From: Paraburkholderia sp. FT54
GTDB taxonomy: Bacteria > Pseudomonadota > Gammaproteobacteria > Burkholderiales > Burkholderiaceae
Direction of reading: 5' to 3'
NCBI RefSeq assembly: GCF_031585635.1
Contig: NZ_CP134196.1
Location: 434,001 to 498,000 of the forward strand
DNA length: 64,000 bases
In this document: piece after piece, positions 25,653-35,925 of the stretch
Position numbering within the stretch: position 1 is the first letter of the stretch
How the letters are laid out: each line of letters begins with the position of its first letter
Made by a program: the position numbers and the translations under genes
The notes under the pieces: generated by a model
The model's database searches: none
What the model was told of the DNA's origin: nothing
Seen by the model: only the letters and a program-made list of their open reading frames with translations

Positions 25653-25859
25653 ATGGAAAAGAAACGATCGCGGATTCGCCGGGAAGCGCTATGCCCGCCG
25701 ATTGGCGCGCTGCTGTGCTACCGGGCGCGCATCGTGCGCGTCGTCGCCGAAGCGCGCGGCCAACGGGCGATGATCGAATCGCTCGACACAGCGGGCCGCA
25801 CTTTTGTCAGCACCGTGAAATGGAACAGCCTGCGCGAGCTCGGCGCTCAACTGTTCTGA
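25653..25859 (+). CDS. Small hypothetical protein
   Basis: 68 residues, basic N terminus (MEKKRSRIRREALCPP) then a mixed alpha/beta-looking stretch (YRARIVRVVAEARGQRAM, TFVSTVKWNSLRELG) that reads like a small beta-barrel or SH3-like fold. No recognised family and no obvious operon partner. The protein-like composition supports a real gene. Confidence 0.45.
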   Translation: MEKKRSRIRREALCPPIGALLCYRARIVRVVAEARGQRAMIESLDTAGRTFVSTVKWNSLRELGAQLF

Positions 25860-26174
25860 TAGTGAAGGCCAGCGCATCGGCCTGAAATCGGCGACAAGTC
25901 AAATAGTGAGCAAATAGTGGGAAGCTGACGTGCGACGCATTCGCCTCATGATATTAGGGAATGCCTAACCTTGAGCCTGCGAGGTCCAGCGTCGTAAAAT
26001 CGTGGCACATCGATTTGAGGGCCCAGCAATGTGTCTGGCTTCTCGTTGCGATTTCAACCGCGCTTTGCACCGTGATACCTGGCGGCGCCCGGCCAAGCGG
26101 CGCTCCACGCTTTTTCGATCCGCTCCTCGCAATGAGGCAAGCGGCGCTCGCGGAATTGTCATTCAATCCGCGTC
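25860..26174. other. Intergenic region before second sugar transporter
   Basis: About 315 bases expected to hold the promoter of the transporter operon. Short frames here overlap the ATPase start and look spurious. No repeat or strong hairpin noticed. Confidence 0.35.
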
Positions 26175-27686
<1,512 letters not shown>

Positions 27687-27703
27687 GCCGCGAGAGATCT
27701 CTC

Positions 27704-28729
27704 ATGACATTGCAATCGGATACGTCGGCGCTGGGGAATAAAAAGAGAGCCTCGGGCCTTCGAGCCCGCGTCTTCACGCCGACTGCTTTGCAAAAGCTGC
27801 TCGCCTTCGGGAGCCTGATCCTGCTGTTGGTGTTTTTCAGCTTCGCGTCGCCTGCTTTCATGCAGATGGACAACATGCTCGGCATTCTGCAGGCGACGGC
27901 GGTCAACGGCGTGCTGGCGATCGCCTGCACGTTCGTCATCATCACCGGTGGCATCGATTTGTCGGTCGGCACGTTGATGACCTTCACGGCGGTCATTTGC
28001 GGCGTATTCCTGACCTACTGGCATTTGCCGATGTGGACCGGCGTGCTTGCCGCGATCGGCACGGGCGCGATCTGCGGGACTGTTTCGGGCACCCTCACGG
28101 CGAAGATGAAGATACCGCCGTTCATTGCCACGCTGGGCATGATGATGTTGCTCAAAGGGCTGTCGCTCGTCGTCTCCGCCGACAAACCGATCTATTTCAC
28201 CGACACCGAAAACTTCTACATGATCTCGCAGGATTCGCTGATCGGTGACCTATTGCCGAGCCTGCCCGTTCCGAACGCGGTCCTGATTCTATTCTTCCTG
28301 GCTGTGGTGAGTTCGATCACGCTCAATCGCACGGCGCTCGGCCGCTATACCTTCGCGCTCGGCAGCAACGAAGAAGCGGTGCGCCTGTCCGGCGTGAATG
28401 TCGACCGGTGGAAGATCGCCATTTACGGCCTGAGCGGAGCGATTTGCGGCGTCGCCGGTCTGCTCATCGCCTCGCGCCTGAATTCGGCGCAACCGGCGCT
28501 AGGCCAGGGCTACGAACTCGAAGCGATCGCGGCTGTCGTGATCGGCGGGACCTCGCTGAGCGGTGGCGCGGGCACGATTCTGGGCACGATCATCGGCGCG
28601 TTCATCATGAGCGTGCTGACCAACGGTCTGCGCATCATGTCCGTCGCGCAGGAATGGCAGATCGTGGTGACCGGCCTCATCATCATTCTCGCGGTCTACG
28701 GCGATATTTTGCGGCGCAAGAAAAGCTGA
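27704..28729 (+). CDS. Sugar ABC transporter permease (second system)
   Basis: 341 residues with 8-10 hydrophobic segments. RbsC-type motifs GGIDLSVGTL, GSNEEAVRLSGVN and AAVVIGGTSLSGG are present. ATG at 27704 lies 17 bases after the ATPase stop. Inner-membrane channel for the sugar bound by the downstream periplasmic protein. Confidence 0.93.
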   Translation: MTLQSDTSALGNKKRASGLRARVFTPTALQKLLAFGSLILLLVFFSFASPAFMQMDNMLGILQATAVNGVLAIACTFVIITGGIDLSVGTLMTFTAVICGVFLTYWHLPMWTGVLAAIGTGAICGTVSGTLTAKMKIPPFIATLGMMMLLKGLSLVVSADKPIYFTDTENFYMISQDSLIGDLLPSLPVPNAVLILFFLAVVSSITLNRTALGRYTFALGSNEEAVRLSGVNVDRWKIAIYGLSGAICGVAGLLIASRLNSAQPALGQGYELEAIAAVVIGGTSLSGGAGTILGTIIGAFIMSVLTNGLRIMSVAQEWQIVVTGLIIILAVYGDILRRKKS

Positions 28730-28814
28730 CGCGACGCGGGGCAGGATAAGGAATGGAGCGCCATAAGCTCCCCAACGGCTGAAGTCGATAGCCCATCTTA
28801 GGAGGAGAAACACC

Positions 28815-29753
28815 ATGTTGAAAAGAAAACTAATCGGTGTCGTGGTTGGTGTTGGCGCTCTCATCGGCGGGACGAGCGTGACGTATGCGGACACCTACAT
28901 CCCGCTCATTTCCAAAGGCTTCCAGCATCAGTTCTGGCAAGCCGTCAAAGCCGGCGCGGAACAGTCGGCCAAGGAGCACAACGTCAGGATCACGTTCGAG
29001 GGCCCGGAAACCGAGGCCATGGTCGACAAGCAGATCGACATGCTTTCGGCCGCGCTTGCCAAGAAGCCTCAGGCACTCGGCATCGCCGCGCTCGATAGCA
29101 AGGCGGCTATTCCACTGTTAAAGCGCGCACAGGCCGGCAAGATACCCGTGATCGCTTTCGACTCCGGCGTGGACAGCGATATTCCACTGACGACGTGTGC
29201 AACGGATAACCTTGCCGCGGCCGCCCTCGCCGCCGACAAGATGGCCGAGGCGATCGGCAATGCCGGCGAAGTCGGCGTGATCGTGCACGACCAGACGAGC
29301 CGCACGGGTATCGATCGCCGCGACGGCTTCCTCAATGAAATGAAAACGAAGCACCCGAACATCAAGATCGTCTCGGTCCAGTACGGCGGCGGCGACCATT
29401 TGAAGTCGGCGGAAATCGCCAAGACGATGATTCAGGCCAATCCCAATCTCAAGGGCATTTTCGGGGCGAATGAAGGCTCGGCCGAGGGTGCCGCCATCGG
29501 CGTCAAGGAATCGGGCAAGAAGCTGGTGCTGATCGGCTACGACTCGGGCAAGGAGCAGAAGGACGACATCAATTCGGGTTTGATGGCCGGCGCCATTACG
29601 CAGAACCCGGTCGGCATCGGCAAGTGCGTGGTCGACTCCGCGGTGAAGGCGCTGAAGGGAGAGAAGCTGCCCAAGAAAGTCGACACGGGCTTTTACTGGT
29701 ACGACAAGACCAATATGACCGATCCCAAGATCGCAGCAGTACTCTACGATTGA
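28815..29753 (+). CDS. Sugar ABC transporter substrate-binding protein (second system)
   Basis: 312 residues; signal peptide (LIGVVVGVGALIGGT, cleavage after TYA near residue 25). Type I periplasmic binding protein: PLISKGFQHQFWQAVKAGA, PQALGIAALDS, DQTSRTGIDRRDGF, GYDSGKEQKDDI. A strong AGGAGG lies before ATG 28815. It is followed by a hairpin with T-rich end, consistent with the end of the operon. The fuconate dehydratase gene downstream suggests a deoxy-hexose or related ligand. Confidence 0.92.
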   Translation: MLKRKLIGVVVGVGALIGGTSVTYADTYIPLISKGFQHQFWQAVKAGAEQSAKEHNVRITFEGPETEAMVDKQIDMLSAALAKKPQALGIAALDSKAAIPLLKRAQAGKIPVIAFDSGVDSDIPLTTCATDNLAAAALAADKMAEAIGNAGEVGVIVHDQTSRTGIDRRDGFLNEMKTKHPNIKIVSVQYGGGDHLKSAEIAKTMIQANPNLKGIFGANEGSAEGAAIGVKESGKKLVLIGYDSGKEQKDDINSGLMAGAITQNPVGIGKCVVDSAVKALKGEKLPKKVDTGFYWYDKTNMTDPKIAAVLYD

Positions 29754-29780
29754 CCGTCGTCTGTTAAGCGTCGAGAGGGA

Positions 29781-29822
29781 AGGGTCGCGGCGTCGTTCGA
29801 TACCACGACCCTCTTTGCATTT
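29781..29822 (+). terminator. Terminator after second sugar transporter operon
   Basis: Stem AGGGTCGCGG pairing with CCACGACCCT (one G-T pair) with a 12-base loop, followed by CTCTTTGCATTT. It lies 28 bases after the binding-protein stop. The T-run is imperfect, so it may allow read-through to the dehydratase gene. Confidence 0.55.
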
Positions 29823-29861
29823 AGAACGAAGTCGATGGCTGTCGTAGAGGAGCGTGTTCAG

Positions 29862-31160
29862 ATGCCCACGATCACCAAACTGTCCGTCCGTGACATTCGG
29901 TTTCCCACTTCGCGTTCACTGGATGGTTCCGACGCGATGAACGCCGCGCCGGATTACTCCGCCGCCTACGTGACGCTCGAAACCGATTCGTCCGACGCGC
30001 TCACTGGCCACGGCCTCACCTTCACGATCGGACGCGGCAACGAAATCTGCGTGACCGCGGTGGAGGCGCTTGCTCCGCTGATCGTCGGCAAACGGCTCGA
30101 GGATATCGCGGCGAACATGGGCGCTTTCTGGCGCGCGCTGACGTCGGATAGCCAGTTGCGCTGGATCGGTCCGGACAAGGGCGCGATTCATCTGGCGACC
30201 GCCGCTGTCGTGAACGCGGCCTGGGATTTGTGGGCCAAAGCGGAAGGCAAGCCTGTGTGGAAGCTGCTCGTCGACATGAGCCCCGAAGAACTCGTGCGGT
30301 GCCTCGATTTCCGCTACGTGACCGATGCGATCACGCCGCAGGAAGCCATCGCGATGCTGCATCGTCATGCGACGACGCGGGCCGAACGCGAACAGGAAAT
30401 GCTCACACGGGGCTATCCCGCGTATACGACGTCGGCGGGCTGGCTCGGTTACGACGACGACAAAATTCGCCGGCTCGCGCGTGAAGGCGTCGCGCAGGGC
30501 TGGACGCACTTCAAGCAGAAGGTGGGCGGCAATCTCGAAGAGGATATGCGCCGCGCTCGCATCCTGCGCGAAGAAATCGGCGAGGATCTGAAGTTGATGA
30601 TGGACGCGAACCAGGTATGGGATGTCGACGAAGCGGTCGCGAACATGCGGCGCCTGGCGCAATTCGATCCGTGGTGGATCGAGGAGCCCACGAGTCCCGA
30701 CGACATTCTCGGCCACGCGGCCATCCGCGAGCGGATTCGGCCTATCGGTGTCGCGACGGGCGAGCACTGTCATAACCGGGTGATGTTCAAGCAGTTGCTG
30801 CAGGCGCAGGCCATCGACTTCTGTCAGGTCGATAGCTGCCGCCTGGGCGGTCTGAACGAGGTGATCGTCGTCCTGCTGATGGCGGCGAAATTCGGCGTGC
30901 CAGTGTGCCCGCATGCGGGCGGTGTCGGTTTATGCGAGTACGTCCAGCATATTTCGCTATTCGACTATATCTGCGTGTCCGCGTCGCTGGAAAACCGGGT
31001 GCTCGAATACGTGGATCATCTGCATGAGCATTTCGTCGATCCTGTCGTGATCCGTAGTGGCCGTTATATGCCGCCGCAACGTCCGGGTTACAGCATCGAG
31101 ATGCATGCGGCGTCGCTTGATCAATATGACTTTCCGGAGGGGGCTGCGTGGAAGGAGTGA
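29862..31160 (+). CDS. L-fuconate dehydratase (enolase superfamily)
   Basis: 432 residues. Mandelate racemase/muconate lactonizing-type enzyme close to the FucD family in length and sequence pattern. Catalytic set visible: KQKVGG (Lys-x-Lys), metal ligands Asp in MMDANQVWD, Glu in WWIEEPTSPDD and Glu in ATGEHCHNR, and the general-base His in CPHAGGVG. It dehydrates L-fuconate to 2-keto-3-deoxy-L-fuconate in the non-phosphorylating L-fucose route. The ATG at 29862 is preferred because GAGGAG precedes it; an earlier ATG at 29835 lacks a site. The other pathway genes are not in the window. Confidence 0.87.
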   Translation: MPTITKLSVRDIRFPTSRSLDGSDAMNAAPDYSAAYVTLETDSSDALTGHGLTFTIGRGNEICVTAVEALAPLIVGKRLEDIAANMGAFWRALTSDSQLRWIGPDKGAIHLATAAVVNAAWDLWAKAEGKPVWKLLVDMSPEELVRCLDFRYVTDAITPQEAIAMLHRHATTRAEREQEMLTRGYPAYTTSAGWLGYDDDKIRRLAREGVAQGWTHFKQKVGGNLEEDMRRARILREEIGEDLKLMMDANQVWDVDEAVANMRRLAQFDPWWIEEPTSPDDILGHAAIRERIRPIGVATGEHCHNRVMFKQLLQAQAIDFCQVDSCRLGGLNEVIVVLLMAAKFGVPVCPHAGGVGLCEYVQHISLFDYICVSASLENRVLEYVDHLHEHFVDPVVIRSGRYMPPQRPGYSIEMHAASLDQYDFPEGAAWKE

Positions 31161-31333
31161 GGCACTGGCTCCCCTGGCTCCCCTGGTTCGACGATTAACG
31201 CAACCCAACCTGCGGCTCGAAGCCGGGTTTCGCGCACAGCGCGAGCGTCTGCCGCGAAACCGCCGCGCCCGCGGCGCGCGGATACGCGGTAAACGGCTCG
31301 TTGCGAAGATCCTTGAATCAGTCGAAGACACCG

Positions 31334-32407
31334 CTACATACTGCCGTTTTCAACGACGCGCCCCTCCGCGCGCCAGCGCAGCATGCCGCCGGCAAGGTTG
31401 GCAACCCGCTCGAACCCGGCCTGCCGCAGCATGACCGTGGCTTGAGCCGACCGTCCGCCGGCCCGGCAGACCGTGACGATCGGGCGGTCCTTCGTGAGTT
31501 CGGCGGCGCGCCCGGAGAGCTCTCCCAACGAAATGAGCCTGGCTGACGGGATACGCCCCAGCGGTCCATTGAACTCGTCGGGCTCCCGCACATCGATGAT
31601 CTCGACCGCGCGCAGATTTTCCTCGAGCCACTGCGCGTTGATTTCCCAGATGCCTGCGAAGCTGCATGTCAGCGGCGCCCAATCGGGCTCCGTCATCTGC
31701 GCGGGGACGCTCGTCGCCAGGCCGCATTTCAGGTTCGCGGGCACGGCTATGTCGATCTGCTTCGGATGCGGCAGGTGCAGGTTCTTCATGTAGCCGGTGA
31801 AATCGTCTTCACACAGTTCACCGCCAAGGCGTGGATTGAAGCGCCGCTCCTCGCCCACACTCGTGACCGTCAAACCGCGGTAGTCGTGTGCCGGGTAGAG
31901 CAGACACGCGGCGGGCAGTGTGAAAATCTGCCCATGCACCGCGCGAAACATGGCGTGCGCGTCACCGCGCTGGAAATCCGTGCGGCCAGTGCCTCTGATC
32001 AACAGGCAATCGCCGGTGAACGCCATGGTCTCATTGTCGAGTACGAGCGTGACGCAGCCATCGGTATGACCCGGTGTCGCGCGGACCGTCAGGTATCTCG
32101 CGCCGAACTCGACTTTGTCGCCGTGGCTCAGATAGCGGTCCGCGCCTTCGGCGCCGCTCGCGGCCGATATCGCAATCCGGCTGCCTATGCGGCGATTCAA
32201 CATCCATGCACCGGTTACGTGATCGGCGTGGACGTGGGTGTCGATGGTGTAAAGCAGATGCAATCCGAGTTCTTCGATCAGGGCGGCATCTCGGCGCACC
32301 TGTTCGAATACCGGATCGACCAGCACCGCCGCTCGCGTCGTGCTATCGGCAAGAAGATACGTGTAGGTCGACGATTGCTGATCGAATAGCTGCCGGAAGA
32401 TCAACAC
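31334..32407 (-). CDS. Persulfide dioxygenase-rhodanese fusion
   Basis: About 357 residues. N-terminal metallo-beta-lactamase-fold dioxygenase of the ETHE1 type (THVHADH, then GHTDG and TGDCLL, PAHDY) covers about 1-235. A C-terminal rhodanese domain (IIDVREPDEF, active-site Cys in VCRAGGRS) covers about 260-355. This architecture matches the PRF enzyme characterised from Burkholderia phytofirmans, which oxidises glutathione persulfide and transfers sulfane sulfur. The start is GTG at 32407 or TTG just after it, with GGAG upstream; the domain begins IFRQLFDQ. It is downstream of a peroxiredoxin gene. Confidence 0.9.
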   Translation of the reverse strand: MLIFRQLFDQQSSTYTYLLADSTTRAAVLVDPVFEQVRRDAALIEELGLHLLYTIDTHVHADHVTGAWMLNRRIGSRIAISAASGAEGADRYLSHGDKVEFGARYLTVRATPGHTDGCVTLVLDNETMAFTGDCLLIRGTGRTDFQRGDAHAMFRAVHGQIFTLPAACLLYPAHDYRGLTVTSVGEERRFNPRLGGELCEDDFTGYMKNLHLPHPKQIDIAVPANLKCGLATSVPAQMTEPDWAPLTCSFAGIWEINAQWLEENLRAVEIIDVREPDEFNGPLGRIPSARLISLGELSGRAAELTKDRPIVTVCRAGGRSAQATVMLRQAGFERVANLAGGMLRWRAEGRVVENGSM

Positions 32408-32514
32408 GATTTCGCTCCGCGGCCCGCTCCTGCGAGCGCTTGAAGATGACGGACCGCGCGGCCTCGCCAACCGCCGTGCAGGCAGTTAAATCGGACGCTG
32501 CCCCGCTCAGAAGG

Positions 32515-32573
32515 CCGGGCGCATCGATGCGCCCGGACTCACGTCGGGCGCCGGACTTCGCACTGTCCGGCGC
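32515..32573 (-). promoter_or_regulatory. Two strong palindromes between peroxiredoxin and PRF genes
   Basis: A perfect 22-bp palindrome (half CCGGGCGCATC, 32515-32536) and a second inverted repeat GCGCCGGAC/GTCCGGCGC (32548-32573) lie side by side in the 190-base gap between the two minus-strand genes. On the minus strand they could form two consecutive hairpins after the peroxiredoxin stop: a weak terminator or mRNA-processing element. A protein-binding site is the alternative. Confidence 0.55.
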
Positions 32574-32597
32574 TCGCCGCTCCAATCAAGGAGCGCT

Positions 32598-33257
32598 TTA
32601 CTTCGGTTGCGCAACGTACCGCAGATAAGGCTTCACGGTTTTGAAACCCTGCGGATATTTTTGCATCGCGGCATCGTTGGAAACGGATGTGGGAATGATC
32701 ACGTCTTCACCCGGTTTCCAGTTCACCGGCGTCGCCACCGTGTGCTTTGCGTTGAGTTGCAGCGCATCGAGCAACCGCATGACTTCGTCGAAATTGCGGC
32801 CGGCGCTCATCGGATAGACGAGCATGGCTTTGACCTTCTTGTCCGGTCCGATGAGAAACACCGAGCGTACGGTGGCGTTGTCCACTGCGGTGCGCGGGCC
32901 GCCGCCGCTCGCTTCGGGGTGGATCATGTCGTAGAGCTTCGCGACCTTCAGATCCGCGTCGCCGATCAACGGGTAGCCGACCTCGTGGCCCTGCGTCTCG
33001 GCGATATCCTTGACCCACTCCGTATGATCGCTGACGGGGTCGATGCTGAGCCCGATAATTTTCGTGTTGCGCTTATCGAATTCTGGCTTGAGGCCCGCCA
33101 GGTATCCGAGTTCCGTGGTGCAAACGGGCGTGAAATCCTTCGGATGCGAAAACAGGACCGCCCAATGGTCGCCAATCCATTCGTGAAAATGAATCGTCCC
33201 TTCGGTGGTTTCCGCGGTGAAATCGGGAGCGTCTTCTCCTAGTCGAATCGACATCAT
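32598..33257 (-). CDS. 1-Cys peroxiredoxin (Prx6 type)
   Basis: 219 residues. AhpC/TSA fold with the peroxidatic Cys46 in PKDFTPVCTTE; no second resolving cysteine is evident, and the long C-terminal domain (NWKPGEDVIIPTSVSN, YLRYV) is typical of the Prx6 subgroup. Reduces hydroperoxides in the cytosol. Its place before the persulfide dioxygenase-rhodanese gene fits joint handling of thiol, persulfide and peroxide stress. An alternative start two codons in is possible (MMSI). Confidence 0.93.
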   Translation of the reverse strand: MMSIRLGEDAPDFTAETTEGTIHFHEWIGDHWAVLFSHPKDFTPVCTTELGYLAGLKPEFDKRNTKIIGLSIDPVSDHTEWVKDIAETQGHEVGYPLIGDADLKVAKLYDMIHPEASGGGPRTAVDNATVRSVFLIGPDKKVKAMLVYPMSAGRNFDEVMRLLDALQLNAKHTVATPVNWKPGEDVIIPTSVSNDAAMQKYPQGFKTVKPYLRYVAQPK

Positions 33258-33580
33258 CAGTCTCCTTAAGTTGGGTGCACCAGGATTCGAGTGCCGCGGT
33301 CGGAGCGACGCTCGCCGGGCTACCTGGGTTGAATGGCGATGGGTCTGGCTCGAGATCTCCTCCAGCCGGTTGCACCGTACCGCGCTGGAGGACCATCTAC
33401 GGGTGCAGCAGATTCAGAGGCTCGCCGAGTTAGCCGTGATGCCGGACAGACATCGGGACGCGCTGCGGGTCGCACCTATAGCGTAGAACAAAAAAGACTT
33501 TCGCAGTTGGCAGACTGTAGGGAGAATCCGCCGTGCCGGCAAAAAGCTTGCCTGCATTCAGAAGAAAGGAACTCGCCGCA
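33258..33580. other. Intergenic region
   Basis: About 320 bases holding the peroxiredoxin promoter. A plus-strand frame (about 33350-33486) has a plausible helical peptide (RVQQIQRLAELAVMPDRH) but no start or family, so it may be the remnant of a lost gene. No repeat seen. Confidence 0.35.
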
Positions 33581-34423
33581 TCAAAGCCCCAGGCAAACTG
33601 CCCCGGCCGCGACGATCACGCATGCGAGCCAGCGCCATCCAGTCACCGCTTCCCGCAGGAACATGCGCCCGATCAGCACCGCGAACACCACGCTGGTTTC
33701 GCGCAGCGCCGATACCGTGCCCATCGCGCCCGACTGCATCGCCCAGATCACGATGCCATACGCCGCGATCGACACCAGGCCGCCGGCGAGCGACGAGCCG
33801 ACGGCAATGGGCTCCGCTTGGACCCGTGTCCACAGCGCCGCGAGCCCGCGCATCGCGACGAACAGCACCGGCATCAGCCAATAGAACAGAAACATCCATG
33901 CGGTGTAGGCGAGCGCCTGGCCGCCGGATAAACGCACGCCGATGCCGTCGATCACGGTATAGAGCGCGATCGACGCGCCGGTCGCCAGCGCGGCCAGTGC
34001 GCCCGGGCGCGACACGCGCCCGCCCTGCAGCGCGAGCGCGATGATGCCGCCCGAGATCATCGCGATCCCGAGAGCGTGCACGGGGCCGATCGTCTCATGC
34101 GCGAAGAGTGCCGCGCCGAGCGTGACGAGCAGCGGCGACGAGCCGCGCGCGATCGGATATGCCTGCGCCAGATCGCCACGGCGATAGGCCCGCACGAGGC
34201 TGACGTTGTAGACGATATGCACGAGCCCCGATGCGACGATATATGGCCAGGCTGCGTCGGCGGGCCACGGCGTGAACAGGACCACGAGCGTGGCGACCGC
34301 CGCGATGGCGATGCTCATCCACGTCATGGACAGGAACCGGTCGCGGTTGCCATGCAGCATCGCGTTCCAGCTCGCGTGGAGCAGGGCGGCAAAGAGGACG
34401 AGACCGCCGGTATAACTGAGCAT
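33581..34423 (-). CDS. EamA/DMT-family transporter
   Basis: 280 residues with about ten hydrophobic segments in two repeats of five, the drug/metabolite transporter layout. The first repeat includes LYTGGLVLFAALLHASWNA-like sequence near residues 3-20, and an EamA glycine/serine-rich segment (AQAYPIARGSSPLLV) lies near 90-105. Substrate unknown. It lies next to a divergent LysR gene and a decayed second EamA start, so one of the two may be its regulator. Confidence 0.87.
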   Translation of the reverse strand: MLSYTGGLVLFAALLHASWNAMLHGNRDRFLSMTWMSIAIAAVATLVVLFTPWPADAAWPYIVASGLVHIVYNVSLVRAYRRGDLAQAYPIARGSSPLLVTLGAALFAHETIGPVHALGIAMISGGIIALALQGGRVSRPGALAALATGASIALYTVIDGIGVRLSGGQALAYTAWMFLFYWLMPVLFVAMRGLAALWTRVQAEPIAVGSSLAGGLVSIAAYGIVIWAMQSGAMGTVSALRETSVVFAVLIGRMFLREAVTGWRWLACVIVAAGAVCLGL

Positions 34424-34429
34424 GCAGGT

Positions 34430-34612
34430 TCAACGCCGGAAAGAGTGCGGGAGATCATGCTCCACGTGCGCAAGCGCCACGTGCGAGCGCGAGATGTCAG
34501 CGGACCGGCCGCGCTGGAAAATGCCTTCCAGGTCCGCTCGGCGGCTGGTGACCGCCCACGCCAGGATCGGCGGCACAGCAAGAAGAATATCTATCTTGTC
34601 GGCGCGCGACAA
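34430..34612 (-). pseudogene. Possible remnant of an EamA transporter start
   Basis: A 60-codon minus-strand frame beginning at TTG whose peptide starts with a basic stretch and KIDILLAVPPILAWAV, like the first membrane helix of EamA proteins, then turns hydrophilic. It is divergent from the LysR gene with about 40 bases between starts, the usual position of a LysR-controlled exporter gene. Probably a truncated copy; chance cannot be excluded. Confidence 0.32.
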
Positions 34613-34653
34613 ACCAGATAAATTGCGGACTCGCGTTAGATAAACTCTTGCGA

Positions 34654-35562
34654 ATGAAGCGAAACTTGCCGCCTCTCAATGCATTGCGCGCCTTCGAGGC
34701 CGCAGGCCGTCTCGGCAGCTTCAAGGAAGCCGCCGCGGAACTGCACGTGACTCACGGTGCCGTGAGCCAGCACGTGCGCGCGCTCGAAGCGTGGCTCGGC
34801 GCGTCGTTGTTCGAGCGGCACAACCGGCGCGTCGCGTTGACGCCGGCGGCGAAGGCCTATCTGACGGAAATCGGTCCTTTGTTCGAGCAGCTCTCGCAGG
34901 CCACCGCGAGATATGGTTTCCCCGAAACGGTCTCCCGGACGCTGTCCGTGAATGCGCCCGCGACATTCACATTGCGTTGGCTGGTGCCGAGACTGGCGAA
35001 ATTCCGCGCCACGCATCCCGATGTGGACGTCAGGGTGGAGACGTCGAACGAGTCGCTGGAAAGTCTGAAAGAGACCTTCGACATCATCGTCCGGGGCGGC
35101 CCGGACACGTTCTATGGCTATTCGATGCGGCCTTTCCTGTCCGAGGAGCGAATCCCGGTTTGCAGCCCGGCGCTCATGCAGCGACTGCCGCTTCGAGCGC
35201 CCGACGACTTGCGGCAGCATACGTTGCTGCATACGTCGAGTCTTCCGCGTGTTTGGCCGGACTGGCTGACGAGTGCCAGGATTCCCGCACTCAGGCCGGC
35301 TGCCGCGCTGACCTTCGACCATTTCTATCTGACGTTGCAAGCGGCCGTCGACGGGATCGGCATCGCGATGGGGCCGACCGCGCTGGTCGCCGACGATCTC
35401 GCGGCCGGCCGGCTCGTCGCGCCATTCACCGGCCCACGTCTGCCGTCACGGAGCTATTGCACTTATGTTCCGGATGGGAAGTCGGCGGATGAGCTGATCG
35501 TGTTGTTCCGCTCGTGGCTCGAGTGCGAAGGCATGCGCTCACAAACGGAGACGGCCCCTTAG
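34654..35562 (+). CDS. LysR-family regulator (GcvA-like)
   Basis: 302 residues. The HTH opening PPLNALRAFEAAGRLGSFKE with HGAVSQHVRALE is typical of the GcvA/AmpR branch of LysR. The substrate-binding domain contains FTLRWLVPRLAKF and the IVRGG segment. ATG at 34654 starts the family N terminus. The adjacent EamA genes are the likely regulated neighbours. Confidence 0.9.
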   Translation: MKRNLPPLNALRAFEAAGRLGSFKEAAAELHVTHGAVSQHVRALEAWLGASLFERHNRRVALTPAAKAYLTEIGPLFEQLSQATARYGFPETVSRTLSVNAPATFTLRWLVPRLAKFRATHPDVDVRVETSNESLESLKETFDIIVRGGPDTFYGYSMRPFLSEERIPVCSPALMQRLPLRAPDDLRQHTLLHTSSLPRVWPDWLTSARIPALRPAAALTFDHFYLTLQAAVDGIGIAMGPTALVADDLAAGRLVAPFTGPRLPSRSYCTYVPDGKSADELIVLFRSWLECEGMRSQTETAP

Positions 35563-35647
35563 ACGCGGCCTCACCGCGGCCTCGCGATGTCCAATCTGGC
35601 CATCCACGCACAACGTTTCCTCACACCAGGTCTACGTTTTTTACGAA

Positions 35648-35683
35648 ACTCCGCGCTCTCTTAACAGTGCGTTTACGCGGAGT
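35648..35683 (+). promoter_or_regulatory. Inverted repeat upstream of the kdp operon
   Basis: ACTCCGCG (35648-35655) and CGCGGAGT (35676-35683) form a perfect 8-bp inverted repeat with a 20-base spacer, ending 45 bases before the first small kdp ORF. It is in the right place for a KdpE-type operator or a hairpin in the leader. Candidate only. Confidence 0.4.
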
Positions 35684-35728
35684 CTCCTAAATTCGATGGT
35701 GCGGAAATCCGTTGTGGGAGGCCACGCC

Positions 35729-35833
35729 ATGGATCTGCTTTACCTCATTGCAATCGTTGCATTCAGCGGCCTCGTGGCCGCGTTCGTGGTTGGCTGCGAC
35801 AAGCTTCGCCGTGCGCCGGGAGGCCGTCCATGA
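35729..35833 (+). CDS. 34-residue membrane peptide before kdpF
   Basis: One membrane segment ([18 protein letters not shown]) and a short basic tail. GGGAGG precedes the ATG. Its stop overlaps the KdpF start (ATGA), tying it to the kdp operon. It probably resembles a second KdpF-like small subunit. Role unknown. Confidence 0.6.
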   Translation: MDLLYLIAIVAFSGLVAAFVVGCDKLRRAPGGRP

Positions 35834-35925
35834 CTACCTGGATGACCTGGCTTGCGGCGGCCTCGACGCTGATTCTGTTCGTGTACCTCGTCTACGCTTT
35901 GTTGCGCGCGGAGGCACTCGAATGA
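35830..35925 (+). CDS. kdpF: KdpF, small subunit of the potassium-transporting ATPase
   Basis: 31 residues, one membrane helix ([20 protein letters not shown]) with the short C-terminal EALE that is typical of KdpF. It stabilises the KdpABC complex in the inner membrane. It overlaps both the preceding small ORF and the KdpA start by ATGA junctions. Confidence 0.82.
   Translation: MTTWMTWLAAASTLILFVYLVYALLRAEALE

Noticed and set aside
35712..35921. Longer KdpA start
   Set aside because: This extension overlaps two small coupled membrane ORFs in another frame; the real start is at 35922.
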